NCBI GenBank assembly: GCA_021414245.1
Contig: JAIOOU010000003.1
Span: 620,001 to 684,000 of the forward strand
Reading direction: 5' to 3'
DNA from: Chloroflexota bacterium
Lineage (GTDB): Bacteria; Chloroflexota; Anaerolineae; Anaerolineales; Villigracilaceae
Length of the DNA: 64,000 nucleotides
Of this stretch, positions 33,352 to 42,258 are shown one piece after another; within the stretch, counting starts at the first letter, position 1; every line of letters starts with the position of its first letter. The position numbers and the translations under genes were made by a program. The notes beneath the pieces are model-generated. The model searched no databases. It saw only the letters and a list, made by a program, of their open reading frames with translations, and was not told the DNA's origin.

Positions 33352-34476
33352 ATGAATCGAAATTTTTCGCGACGTGATTTTCTCAAGGTGGCTGGAGTCG
33401 GCCTGGGCGCCATGGCGTTTAGACCTTTTGAATTCGAGCGCTTGTATATCCCCAAACGGCTGCCGCAATTTCCAAATAGTGAGATCATCGGACGTCTGCT
33501 GGGCAAGACCGATATTCACAACCGTCCTTCAAATGATCCTTTGCAGGCCACGGTAACAGGCACCTTGTACGATGACAATCTGATCGAATGGGGGCGCGAG
33601 GTGGTTGGCAATGCTGTCGGTTTGACCAATCAGAAATATTTGGAGACCCCTCAGGGGTACGTGTGGTCTTCGCGGGTTCAGCCCACCCGAAACCTGCCAA
33701 ACACACCCTTGACCGAAATGCCCGCCGGCCAGCCTGGTTTCTGGGCCGAGGTCACGGTTCCCTATATTGATATGGCCCTCGAAGGGGCGCCTTATTCCCC
33801 CTGGATTCAAAGCCTGATTCAATATAATTACCCCCCGCGCGTATATTATGGTCAGGTGATCTGGATTGATCAAATTCGTCAGAATAACGGATTTGTGGAG
33901 TATCGCTGGAATGAGGGCTCCGGACATGGCTATGGGTTCGGCGATATTTTTTGGATGGATGGGGCAGGCTTGAAGGTCCTGACGGAAGAGGAGACTTCGG
34001 CCATCAGCCCGGATGTTGACCCTGCTGACAAAAAGGTGGTTGCCAACCTAACCTATCAGACCCTTTCCTGTTTCGAAGGAACCAATGAAGTTTTCTTCTG
34101 CCGAATTTCCAGCGGCGCCATTTTTGACTATCAGGGCAATCCAACCGATGCTTACGCAACCCCGGTTGGCGATCTGAATACGAACTGGAAGATCGTTTCA
34201 TTGAACATGAGCGGCGGTGGTTCCACATCGGGTTACTCGACTCCCGCAGTTCCCTGGTGCACGGTCATCTCGGGCGAGGGGGTTGCCATCCATGGCGCCT
34301 TCTGGCACAACGATTTTGGCGAAAGACGTTCACATGGCTGCATCAATGTCAGGCCGGAGGATGCGAAGTGGATCTTCCGCTGGACCACGCCTTATATTTC
34401 ACTGGCTCAAAGCGAAGCACGCATGACCTGGCCGGATCACGGCACGGTCGTGACTGTAACGGAATTAAAGATCTAG
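33352..34476 (+). CDS. Tat-exported L,D-transpeptidase (second copy)
   Basis: The 374-residue protein has a Tat signal FSRRDFLKVAG, then a region similar to the copy at 14595 (residues 50-220), and a YkuD domain from about 225 (KKVVANLTYQTLSCFEGTNEV) with catalytic block IHGAFWHNDFGERRSHGCIN (about 310-329), Cys near 328. Its PTDAYATPVGDL loop corresponds to TPTGKF in the first copy. It probably acts on peptidoglycan outside the cell. It stands alone, with its own promoter and next to ccdA. Confidence 0.92.
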   Translation: MNRNFSRRDFLKVAGVGLGAMAFRPFEFERLYIPKRLPQFPNSEIIGRLLGKTDIHNRPSNDPLQATVTGTLYDDNLIEWGREVVGNAVGLTNQKYLETPQGYVWSSRVQPTRNLPNTPLTEMPAGQPGFWAEVTVPYIDMALEGAPYSPWIQSLIQYNYPPRVYYGQVIWIDQIRQNNGFVEYRWNEGSGHGYGFGDIFWMDGAGLKVLTEEETSAISPDVDPADKKVVANLTYQTLSCFEGTNEVFFCRISSGAIFDYQGNPTDAYATPVGDLNTNWKIVSLNMSGGGSTSGYSTPAVPWCTVISGEGVAIHGAFWHNDFGERRSHGCINVRPEDAKWIFRWTTPYISLAQSEARMTWPDHGTVVTVTELKI

Positions 34477-34524
34477 AACCATAAGCTAATTTTGGCAGGA
34501 AGTTTCTGCTGTTCGAGGTGATGA

Positions 34525-35259
34525 ATGGAATTTTCGCAAATAACCGTAGGTCTGGCCCTGTTGGCAGGGTTGGCATCTTTTCTTTCGCCGTGCGTATTCT
34601 CCCTGGTCCCGGCATATGTCGGTTATCTGGGCGGACGGGCGGCGGGTACAGCCGGCGGGAGTGATGGGCGTTCCAGTCGCTGGGTCACCTTCAGTCACGG
34701 CCTGGCCTTTGTGCTTGGCTTCAGCATCGTATTCGTTTTGCTGGGTGTCCTGGCGGCGGTTGCTGGCAGCCTGCTCTTCGACCTGCGCTACTGGCTGGCA
34801 AAGATCGGCGGCATCGTGGTGATCATCTTTGGTCTGCACATGATCGGCGTCATCCGCATTCCCTTTCTCTCCTATGACACGCGTGTGCAGCAGGCCCCGG
34901 ACCCGAAGTGGGGATATCTTTCATCGGTCATGATGGGTGTATTCTTCTCGGCAGGCTGGTCTCCCTGTGTTGGGCCTGTGCTGGGCGCCATTCTTACCCT
35001 GGCCATTAATGGCGGGTCGATCTCAAATGGCGCCTTGTTGCTCTCGGCCTATTCTGCCGGCCTGGCAGTCCCCTTTTTGTTGGCTGCGCTTGGGATCGGT
35101 TGGGTGACCAATATTTTGAAAAAATACGGCAAGGTCATGCATTATGCGGAAATTGCCATGGGAGTGATCCTGGTCATTGTTGGGATCATGCTTTTCTCCG
35201 GGATCTTTGAACTGATTGCCCAGCGGGCCCAGTTCTTCTGGTTCGATTTTGGATTGTAG
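34525..35259 (+). CDS. ccdA: Cytochrome c biogenesis / thiol-reducing protein CcdA
   Basis: The 244-residue protein has six transmembrane helices. Redox cysteines lie in FLSPCVFSLVPAYVGYLGG (helix 1) and SAGWSPCVGPVLGAILTLA (helix 4), the CcdA/DsbD-gamma pattern. It passes electrons from cytoplasmic thioredoxin to extracytoplasmic thioredoxins such as the TlpA-like protein encoded at 27503. ATG at 34525; no terminator separates it from the preceding transpeptidase gene (48-base gap). Confidence 0.92.
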   Translation: MEFSQITVGLALLAGLASFLSPCVFSLVPAYVGYLGGRAAGTAGGSDGRSSRWVTFSHGLAFVLGFSIVFVLLGVLAAVAGSLLFDLRYWLAKIGGIVVIIFGLHMIGVIRIPFLSYDTRVQQAPDPKWGYLSSVMMGVFFSAGWSPCVGPVLGAILTLAINGGSISNGALLLSAYSAGLAVPFLLAALGIGWVTNILKKYGKVMHYAEIAMGVILVIVGIMLFSGIFELIAQRAQFFWFDFGL

Positions 35260-35337
35260 ATATAATCGGCTTCAGAGTTGCATTTGGACGGCGGTGCCAT
35301 GGACACTGCCGTCCCCATTCATTAACAGGACCCACTT

Positions 35338-36348
35338 ATGCTTAATGTAACACTCTATGTGCGCAAGGATAACCCTGCCTGCGATGAAGTAAAAACCGGC
35401 CTGGCTGAACTGCGGTCCCAATATCCGCACCGGCTGATTGAATTGGATGTCGACTCGGATGCCATTCTTCTTGAAAGATATGGGGCCGGAGTCCCCGTGG
35501 TGGAGGTGGGACCTTATACTTTGAAGGCTCCGATCACGCGCCAGAAACTACAGATGACGATCGGGGCGGCGTTCGACCGGAAAACCCAGTTGGAAAAACT
35601 GGACGATCCTGAATACAAAATGCGCATAAAGAAAGGAAAGAATGTGAATACTGGAGACCGGATTTCATTCTGGATCGCGAAACGATACCTGCTTTTACTG
35701 AACTTGTTCATGTTGTTGTATGTCGGTCTGCCTTTCCTGGCCCCGACCTTGATGAAGATGGGCGCGGAAGTCCCCGCCCGCGCCATTTACCGGATCTACA
35801 GTCCGCTGTGCCATCAATTTGGTTTTCGTTCCTTTTTTCTTTATGGTGAGCAGGCTTTTTATCCAACACAGGAAGCAGGCATGAGCGGCCTGAAGACCTT
35901 CGAGCAAGCCACCGGAATTCTCAACGTTGATGATCCGTATAGCTACACACGGTTTGAAGCCCGCAAATATGTCGGGGATGCAACCGTGGGATATAAAGTG
36001 GCCTTGTGTGAGAGGGATGTCGCGATTTATTTCGCCATCCTGATCTTTGGAATTGTTTACGGATTGACCGGCCGCCGGATCAAACCCCTGCACTGGATGT
36101 TGTGGTTGTTGATCGGCATCGGCCCGATCGGACTGGACGGATTTTCCCAGCTTTTCAGTCAGTTCAATTGGCCCTGGCTGGCTGGCCTGATCCCTTATCG
36201 CGAAAGTACGCCATACCTGCGCGTCCTGACGGGCGCCCTCTTCGGTCTGGCGACGGCCTGGTTTGCATACCCGAACATCGAAGAATCCATGAACGAAACC
36301 CGCCAATATTACATCAAGAAATTTGCCGTTCATCAGGCTTCCGAGTAA
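35338..36348 (+). CDS. Glutaredoxin-like domain fused to DUF2085 membrane protein
   Basis: Residues 1-80 form a glutaredoxin-like fold (VTLYVRKDNPACDEVKTGL, the cis-Pro VPVVEVGPYTLKAP) with one Cys (Cys14) instead of a CxxC pair. Residues about 105-325 carry four to five membrane helices with DUF2085 hallmarks: YSPLCHQFGFRSFFLYGEQ, LCERDVAIYFAI and GIGPIGLDGFSQLF. DUF2085 function is unknown; its conserved Cys, His and Asp suggest metal binding. The gene overlaps pgeF by one base. Confidence 0.85.
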   Translation: MLNVTLYVRKDNPACDEVKTGLAELRSQYPHRLIELDVDSDAILLERYGAGVPVVEVGPYTLKAPITRQKLQMTIGAAFDRKTQLEKLDDPEYKMRIKKGKNVNTGDRISFWIAKRYLLLLNLFMLLYVGLPFLAPTLMKMGAEVPARAIYRIYSPLCHQFGFRSFFLYGEQAFYPTQEAGMSGLKTFEQATGILNVDDPYSYTRFEARKYVGDATVGYKVALCERDVAIYFAILIFGIVYGLTGRRIKPLHWMLWLLIGIGPIGLDGFSQLFSQFNWPWLAGLIPYRESTPYLRVLTGALFGLATAWFAYPNIEESMNETRQYYIKKFAVHQASE

Positions 36349-37130
36349 TGCCTTTCCACGAACAAAACGGTCTTCGTTATTTTCGGTTTGATATTTTTCC
36401 GGCCGGAGTCAAGCAGGCTGTTTTTACGCGGCGCGGCGGGCTAAGCCCGCAGCCGTGGGCTTCCTTGAATTTGGGCGGATCGGTTGGGGATGCGCCTGAG
36501 CATGTGGCGCAAAACAGGGTGCATGTGTTCAAAACCATGGATCGGGATCCCGCTTCAATTCATGACGTCTGGCTGGTCCACGGTACGGATATTGTCCACG
36601 CCGAAGCACCCCGCCTCCTGAGCGAGCCGGCTCCCAAAGCGGATATCCTCTTCACGGATAATCCGGATGTGACCTTGTTCATGAGATTCGGAGATTGTGT
36701 CCCCCTGCTGTTCCATGATCCGGTTCAAAAGGCAATCGGGATTGCCCATGCAGGTTGGATGGGCACGGTCAAGGGTGTTGCAGAAGTTGCCGTGGAGGGG
36801 ATGATGACCCGTTACGGAAGCAAGCCTGAACATATCCAGGCTGCGATCGGCCCTTCAATCGGTGTGGACCATTACGAGGTGGGAGAAGAAGTCGTTTTCC
36901 AGGTTCAGGAAAAGTTTGGAAAAGATGCGGAGCGCGTCATCCAAAAAAGAGATGGCAGCACATATCTGGACCTGTGGACTGCAAATCTGATCCAGTTAAA
37001 TCGAGCCGGCGTCACCCAGGTGGAAGTGCCGGAGATATGCACCGCCTGTCATTTGGAGGACTGGTTTTCCCATCGGGCGGAAAAAGGCAAAACGGGCCGA
37101 TTCGGCGCTTTGATGGCGCTGCAGCCCTAG
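36348..37130 (+). CDS. pgeF: Peptidoglycan editing factor / laccase-domain protein (YfiH)
   Basis: The 260-residue protein is DUF152/YfiH: FTRRGGLSPQPWASLNLG, VHGTDI, FMRFGDCVPLLFHDPVQ, IGIAHAGWMGTVKGV, AIGPSIGVDHYEVGEEV and CTACHLEDWFSHRAEKGKTGRFG. The conserved Cys and His residues (GDC, HAGW) form the metal site. Family members edit misincorporated amino acids in peptidoglycan precursors or have purine nucleoside phosphorylase/laccase activity. Start 36348 overlaps the previous stop as TAATG; a longer upstream frame is antisense-like and not conserved. Adjacent yggS is the usual partner. Confidence 0.92.
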   Translation: MPFHEQNGLRYFRFDIFPAGVKQAVFTRRGGLSPQPWASLNLGGSVGDAPEHVAQNRVHVFKTMDRDPASIHDVWLVHGTDIVHAEAPRLLSEPAPKADILFTDNPDVTLFMRFGDCVPLLFHDPVQKAIGIAHAGWMGTVKGVAEVAVEGMMTRYGSKPEHIQAAIGPSIGVDHYEVGEEVVFQVQEKFGKDAERVIQKRDGSTYLDLWTANLIQLNRAGVTQVEVPEICTACHLEDWFSHRAEKGKTGRFGALMALQP

Positions 37131-37160
37131 GTCCGGAAGGATGCGGGGTAAAATTGAATC

Positions 37161-37898
37161 ATGAGTGATCCGGTTTCAGCCATCCGTGAAAGATACGAAC
37201 AAGTCCTCAACAAGATCCGGCTTGCGGCTTTGAGTGCAGGCCGTGCTCCTGAGTCTGTCCGGCTGGTGGTGGTCACCAAGGCCCAGCCGGTTGAAGTGGC
37301 GGAGGCGGTCATTCGGGCGGGTGCGCTCATTCTGGGGGAGAACTACCCTGAAGAGGGTGTTATGAAACTTCAATCTCTGCGCGAGTTTAACGGGGTAGAA
37401 TGGCACATGATCGGGCATGTCCAAAGCCGAAAGGCGCAGCTTGTAGCCGCGAACTTTAACTTTTTGCATTCACTTGACAGCCTGAAACTGGCGGGAAAAC
37501 TTGACCGGTTTTGCGCTGAGGCCGGCCGTACTCTGCCAACATTATTGGAATTCAATGTGGGCGGGGAGGCCAGTAAATCCGGCTGGCCGGCCTGGGATGA
37601 AGCCAACTGGTCCGCGTTGCGTGGTGAACTGTCCGAGGTGATGGCTCTTTCTCATCTGAAGGTGCGGGGCCTGATGACCATGCCGCCGATCGGTGAGAAC
37701 GCTGAACTCTCGCGGCCGTACTTTCAAAAAATAAAGCGCCTTCAGGCTTATCTATCCCTTCAATTTCCGGATATGGATTTTTCGGAGCTCTCCATGGGAA
37801 CCAGCGGTGATTATGAAGTGGCTGTGCAGGAAGGCGCAACACTGGTCCGGGTTGGCACAGCCATTGTAGGTGCTCGTCAATATAAAACGGAGGATTGA
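37161..37898 (+). CDS. yggS: YggS-family PLP homeostasis protein
   Basis: The 245-residue protein is a TIM-barrel PLP carrier: LVVVTKAQPVEVAEA (PLP lysine in VTK, about 38), LGENYPEEG, WHMIGHVQSRKAQL, NVGGEASKSGW, MTMPPIG and LSMGTSGDYEVAVQEGATLVRVGTAIVG. YggS/PLPBP balances free PLP. The common LGENxxQE is here LGENYPEEG. Last bases overlap yggT as ATGA. Order pgeF-yggS-yggT-yggU recurs in many bacteria. Confidence 0.94.
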   Translation: MSDPVSAIRERYEQVLNKIRLAALSAGRAPESVRLVVVTKAQPVEVAEAVIRAGALILGENYPEEGVMKLQSLREFNGVEWHMIGHVQSRKAQLVAANFNFLHSLDSLKLAGKLDRFCAEAGRTLPTLLEFNVGGEASKSGWPAWDEANWSALRGELSEVMALSHLKVRGLMTMPPIGENAELSRPYFQKIKRLQAYLSLQFPDMDFSELSMGTSGDYEVAVQEGATLVRVGTAIVGARQYKTED

Positions 37899-38164
37899 TG
37901 AATTTTGGGCTTTTGATCACATTAATAAGAATCGTTGCGGAGATATTTGTCTGGATCGTGATTGCTTCCTCCCTGCTTTCGTTTTTCCTTTCACCCTACC
38001 ATCCCGTGCGTGAAGCCCTGGATCGAATCGTGAATCCCTTCCTTGAACCGATCCGGCGCGTTCTACCGGCTGCCGGAGGGCTTGATTTCAGTCCGTTGAT
38101 ATTGATCGTTGCGGTTGAATTCATATCCCGCGCCCTGATCGCCATCTTCATTGCTTTGAGTTGA
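37895..38164 (+). CDS. yggT: YggT-family membrane protein
   Basis: The 89-residue membrane protein matches YggT: an N-terminal helix (LITLIRIVAEIFVWIVIASSLLSFF), NPFLEPIRRVLPAAGGLDFSPLILIVAVEFI and a second helix. Linked to division, septum assembly or osmotic adaptation in other bacteria. It overlaps yggS by 4 bases and precedes the DUF167 gene by 8. Confidence 0.93.
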   Translation: MMNFGLLITLIRIVAEIFVWIVIASSLLSFFLSPYHPVREALDRIVNPFLEPIRRVLPAAGGLDFSPLILIVAVEFISRALIAIFIALS

Positions 38165-38172
38165 GGTGAACC

Positions 38173-38481
38173 ATGTCCAGAAAATTCGTACTTCATGATG
38201 GAAAACGGGGGTCGGCGCTGGCGGTACGGGTCACTCCCCGTGCAAGTCGAAATGAGATCGTCGGTTTATTGAACGATGGAACCATCAAGGTGCATCTTGC
38301 AGCGGATCCTTCGGACAGCGAAGCGAATGCCATCCTGGTCGATTTCCTGGCCGAAGTTCTGGGAGTCCCCAAATCACGGGTGGAGATTGTTGCGGGTGAA
38401 ACCGGCCGCGACAAATTGATCTCGGTTCTGGATATGGACGGAGAGACTGCCCATCAGCGGGTTCTTGCTCACATGGATTGA
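38173..38481 (+). CDS. yggU: DUF167 (YggU) family protein
   Basis: The 102-residue protein is DUF167: LAVRVTPRASRNEIVG, VHLAADPSDSEANAILVDFLAEVLGVPKSRVEIVAGETGRDKLI. The common version has APPVDGKAN where this one has DPSDSEAN. Function unknown; it is a compact alpha/beta fold. It ends the pgeF-yggS-yggT unit and is followed by a strong terminator. Confidence 0.93.
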   Translation: MSRKFVLHDGKRGSALAVRVTPRASRNEIVGLLNDGTIKVHLAADPSDSEANAILVDFLAEVLGVPKSRVEIVAGETGRDKLISVLDMDGETAHQRVLAHMD

Positions 38482-38500
38482 ATTGGCGTAAATAAAAAAT

Positions 38501-38541
38501 ATACAAAAGAGGATGAAGGAAGTCTTCATCCTCTTTTGTAT
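38501..38541. terminator. Bidirectional terminator between yggU and the SLT gene
   Basis: ATACAAAAGAGGATGAAG pairs over 18 bp with CTTCATCCTCTTTTGTAT around a 5-base loop, with A-rich and T-rich flanks on opposite sides. It serves the plus-strand yggU operon and the minus-strand transglycosylase gene. Confidence 0.9.
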
Positions 38542-38555
38542 ATTGGTTTGTGTTC

Positions 38556-40976
38556 CTATTGTTCCCCGGATCCGTATAGACGTCTGTAGACCACACTGAT
38601 CTCGTAAATATTGCGAATGTAGTTGCGTGTTTCCTCGAAGCGCACACTTTCCAGAAACAGGTCGGGATCATCCCCGGAAAGCTGCTTCCAATCCAGGGCG
38701 TTCCCTGGACCTCCATTGTAGGCTGCCAGGGCTGCATACAAATCCCCACTTAACAAGCTCAGGTTTTTTGCGATGTAATGCGTGCCAAATGCCACGCTGA
38801 CATCAGGGCGGTACAGATCGTCATCATTGTAATTGGGTGGCCAGGCCAGTTGGGAGTTGATCTGCTCACCGGTCGCCGGGATGATCTGCATTAATCCCCG
38901 CGCGCCGGCGCTGGATTTGACGAATCCCTCGAAAAGACTCTCCTGCCGGATCACACTGAATACAAACAGGGGGTCCAGCTTGTTGGTGTTTGCATCCTCA
39001 ATGACCAGATCGGAATAATACAATCCGTAACGTATATGACTGAAATATATCGGAGCCATCATGGATTCGGTATGTTCATCCAGTCCGGCAATGGTGAGAG
39101 TCTGGCGTGCGGCGAAGATGGCAACCCGATATAAGCCCAGGTCCACCAGGTAATTGGTCAGGCGATAACTCCCCACGGCGTCCTGATTAAGTTCCAATTC
39201 GGCACGCAGGCTTTCAAACTCAAAACGGGCATCTTCCAAAAGGCCAAGGTGCCAGAGCTCTGTTCCGCGGATCACCCGTTCATCTGAGACCAGGGCCCCG
39301 AGGCCGCTCAGGTCTGTATCTGCAGGCAGGTTAAAGGTCAGACGGACCCAGGCATCCGCATCCCTGCGTTCTGCATCCAGATTTTGAACGAGATTCAGGG
39401 AGATGGGCGGTGCAAATGGCGGCCGGTCTGAGAGCAGATCGCGGGCCCGTTCACTATAATAGCCGCCGGGATCAAGGTCCTGCCCGACCCGCCATGCGGT
39501 TTGAGTGGCTTCAGTATTTCCAAGTTTTTGCTGCGCTTTGCCTATCCACAAATATGCCCTGGCCTTGTCTTCCACAGCCGAAGACAGGGCCAGGCTGCTG
39601 TTAAAGAGGTTCAGCGCTGAAGAGGCATCGCCCTGGCGATAGTGGATGATCCCGCTCAGGAAGGTGGCGGTTGCAGACTCTTCCGTCCCGGGATATTCAT
39701 TGGCCACACGGGCCCAAACCGCCAATGCCTTGTCATATTGACCGTCCCGTTCGTAGATGCGTGCGGCGCTCATCAAATATTCCGGAGCCACGCCGCTTGC
39801 CGGAGCTGCGGCAGCATAATCCATCAGTGTTTGAGCAGCTGTGGAATACTGATCCAGGTTGTACCATTCGATGAAAGCCTTTTCACCCCATGCGTCACCC
39901 CAGCGGGGGTGGAGGGGGTAGGTCGTGATGAATGTGGAATAATCCTTCAAGGCGTCTTCATAGAACCCCATGTCGCGCCGGGCCAGCGCCCGATAATAAT
40001 AGGCCGTTCCATCGTTCCCCGGCGTGGCAGCAAGATAACGGTCAAGAGCCGCAATGGCAACATCGTACTGCCCGGCAAAATAATCCACGAGGCCGCGATC
40101 CAGTTCACTGACCGTCCCGCCTGCGTCCAACAGGGCAATCAGGCTCAAATAGGAATAATAGGAGAGCGGATAATTCTCAACAGCCAGACGGAATTTCCCC
40201 AAGGCCTCCTCATTGCGCCCCAGTGATTGAAGAATCAGCCCGGTTTCGTAAGCAGCCTGGGCCTTGATGTAATCATTGGGGGCACGTGCCGTGATTCCGT
40301 CGTAGAGGGCGATGGCGGTGTCGGAGTTTCCCAGTTCGGTCTGCGTGGAGGCGACTTTCAGGTCAATATAAATGTCATTGGAAATGGAGGGAGCCTGAAT
40401 GGCGGCGGTATAGGCTGGAAGCGCGTCGGTGTAATTTTTCGCTTCAAAGAGGGCGTCGCCGCGCAATTCCTGGGTGTAGGCATCCAATATCCCGGGGCGC
40501 AGGGTGAGATAGGTCTGCCATGAATCTGCGGCCGCCTGGAAATTATTCAAGCGATAATTTGCCAGTCCCTGAATGAAATACGCCTGCCCCAGAAAAGCGG
40601 ATTGTGGATATTCCGTGATCAGGGTTTGTAATGAGTTCAGCGCGTCCTGATATCTTTCCTTTGCGAAATGGACGCGTGCCTCGCCCCATTTTGCGGCGGC
40701 GCGGATTTGGGCGTCGGGGGAATCCTGAAATGCAATCTGATAGTGGACCAGGGCCGTATCGTAATCGCCGTTAAAAAAGGCATGGTCACCGGCATCCACA
40801 CGTGCGACTGGCAGAGGAGTGGGGGTGATCGTCGGGGTAAGAGTAGCTTCGGGAGTAGGGGTGATGCTGGGAGTCACGGTCCAACCCGGGGGCAGGGTGG
40901 GGAGATTCGGAAGGATGGAACATGCTGTTATCGCAACAGCAAGCCAAAGACCGGCAAGGAGGCGTCTGAGTTTCAT
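38556..40976 (-). CDS. Lytic transglycosylase lipoprotein with TPR array (Slt70-like)
   Basis: The 806-residue protein starts at 40976 (MKLRRLLAGLW) with lipobox ITAC (Cys about 18). A Thr/Pro linker follows, then a long helical array of TPR-like repeats from about 60 to 620 (for example FFNGDYDTALVHYQIAFQDSP, YRALARRDMGFYEDALKDYS, GIIHYRQGDASSALNLF). The SLT domain occupies about 655-800: FVFSVIRQESLFEGFVKSSAGARGLMQI (catalytic Glu in RQES), then FGTHYIAKNL and AAYNGGPGNALDW. It cleaves peptidoglycan between MurNAc and GlcNAc. The longer upstream frame has no lipoprotein signal and is rejected. Confidence 0.93.
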   Translation of the reverse strand: MKLRRLLAGLWLAVAITACSILPNLPTLPPGWTVTPSITPTPEATLTPTITPTPLPVARVDAGDHAFFNGDYDTALVHYQIAFQDSPDAQIRAAAKWGEARVHFAKERYQDALNSLQTLITEYPQSAFLGQAYFIQGLANYRLNNFQAAADSWQTYLTLRPGILDAYTQELRGDALFEAKNYTDALPAYTAAIQAPSISNDIYIDLKVASTQTELGNSDTAIALYDGITARAPNDYIKAQAAYETGLILQSLGRNEEALGKFRLAVENYPLSYYSYLSLIALLDAGGTVSELDRGLVDYFAGQYDVAIAALDRYLAATPGNDGTAYYYRALARRDMGFYEDALKDYSTFITTYPLHPRWGDAWGEKAFIEWYNLDQYSTAAQTLMDYAAAAPASGVAPEYLMSAARIYERDGQYDKALAVWARVANEYPGTEESATATFLSGIIHYRQGDASSALNLFNSSLALSSAVEDKARAYLWIGKAQQKLGNTEATQTAWRVGQDLDPGGYYSERARDLLSDRPPFAPPISLNLVQNLDAERRDADAWVRLTFNLPADTDLSGLGALVSDERVIRGTELWHLGLLEDARFEFESLRAELELNQDAVGSYRLTNYLVDLGLYRVAIFAARQTLTIAGLDEHTESMMAPIYFSHIRYGLYYSDLVIEDANTNKLDPLFVFSVIRQESLFEGFVKSSAGARGLMQIIPATGEQINSQLAWPPNYNDDDLYRPDVSVAFGTHYIAKNLSLLSGDLYAALAAYNGGPGNALDWKQLSGDDPDLFLESVRFEETRNYIRNIYEISVVYRRLYGSGEQ

Positions 40977-41104
40977 CCCGTTTTTATACTGGTAAAAGAC
41001 AGGCGCGTCAAGCAGGGGTAAATCCGGATTCAATGTGATATATTTCAAAGCATGCCAGGCGGGGAACCGTCTGAATATATTCAGGATCAAAAGAGGAAAA
41101 GAAA

Positions 41105-42250
41105 GTGAACATACAGCACAAAATTCATCATGTCGGTCGGTTGATTTTGGTCGTCTTCATGTTGTTGACAGTTGCAGGGTGCGCCGCAACGCCGGAACCA
41201 TCCGCAGCGCAGGTTACGTCCAGCGGGTTCGTCTGCCCCGAGCCCAATCCCCTGGTGCAGTTCGAAAGCAAGGAGATCAATATTTTCACCTGGACGGAAT
41301 ATGTGCCCGCTGACATCATCGATTGTTTCGGCCTGGTGTATGGCGTGAAGGTCAATGTGGATTATTTTTCATCCAATGAAGAGTTGTATACCAAAATGTC
41401 GTTTGGCGGTGACGTGAATCCGTACGACATCGTTCACCCCAGTGATTACATGATCGACGTCCTGGTCCGCGAGGGAATCCTGGCCAAACTTGATCAAACA
41501 AAGTTGTCGAACATCAAGAACCTGGATGCGGCCCTGGTGCAGGCCTATGGAAATACCGTGGATTATGTTGTGCCCTATCAAATGGGCACGCAGGCCATTG
41601 TCTACAACAGCGATACAGTTGTCAGTCCGCCGACTTCCTGGGCGGACCTGTGGGATCCTCAATATCAGGGACGCATTGTAGCCGTGGATGACAGCCGGGT
41701 GATCATCGGCATGGCATTACTAACCCTTGGCTATGATGTCAATTCAACAGACCCTGTCCAGCTGGCGGAGGCCAAGCAAAAGTTGATCGAATTGATGCCC
41801 AATATTCGCGTGTTTGATAGTGACAGTCCAAAGACTCCGCTTTTGGCCGGTGATGTTGATCTGGGCATCGTCTGGAATGGAGAGGCATTTCTGGCAAAAC
41901 AGGAAAACCCGGCCTTTGAATATGTGTTTCCAAAGGAAGGCTCGATTATTTTTTATGACGGTATGGGGATTCCCGTTAACGCGCCCCATCCGGATATCAG
42001 TTATGCCTGGTTCAATTATTTACTGCAGGGGGATGTATTCTGGTTAACCATGGTGGATTATCCATACACCAATCCAAATGCCTCCGCGCTATCCTATGCA
42101 AAGGAATTTCATCCAGATGTGTATGAAGCCTACATGTCATCTCCGATCACCAATACGCCGGCTGATATTTTCCTCAGCGGTCACAAGGTCGAGGATCTTG
42201 GAAGTGCGCTTTCCCTTTACGACCAGATCTGGACAGAGATCAAGGAATAG
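41105..42250 (+). CDS. PotD-like polyamine-type substrate-binding lipoprotein
   Basis: The 381-residue protein starts at GTG 41105, with AGAGGAAAAG ahead, and has a lipoprotein signal ending VAGC (Cys about 24). It matches spermidine/putrescine-binding PotD/PotF: INIFTWTEYVPADIIDCF, YDIVHPSDYMIDVLVREGIL, VPYQMGTQAIVYN, SWADLWDPQYQGRI and DLGIVWNGEAFLA. No PotA, PotB or PotC genes adjoin, so the permease is elsewhere or absent. Only 8 bases separate it from the class II aldolase gene. Polyamine synthesis produces methylthioadenosine, which would link it to the salvage genes behind it. Confidence 0.9.
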   Translation: MNIQHKIHHVGRLILVVFMLLTVAGCAATPEPSAAQVTSSGFVCPEPNPLVQFESKEINIFTWTEYVPADIIDCFGLVYGVKVNVDYFSSNEELYTKMSFGGDVNPYDIVHPSDYMIDVLVREGILAKLDQTKLSNIKNLDAALVQAYGNTVDYVVPYQMGTQAIVYNSDTVVSPPTSWADLWDPQYQGRIVAVDDSRVIIGMALLTLGYDVNSTDPVQLAEAKQKLIELMPNIRVFDSDSPKTPLLAGDVDLGIVWNGEAFLAKQENPAFEYVFPKEGSIIFYDGMGIPVNAPHPDISYAWFNYLLQGDVFWLTMVDYPYTNPNASALSYAKEFHPDVYEAYMSSPITNTPADIFLSGHKVEDLGSALSLYDQIWTEIKE

Positions 42251-42258
42251 CGAAATTC

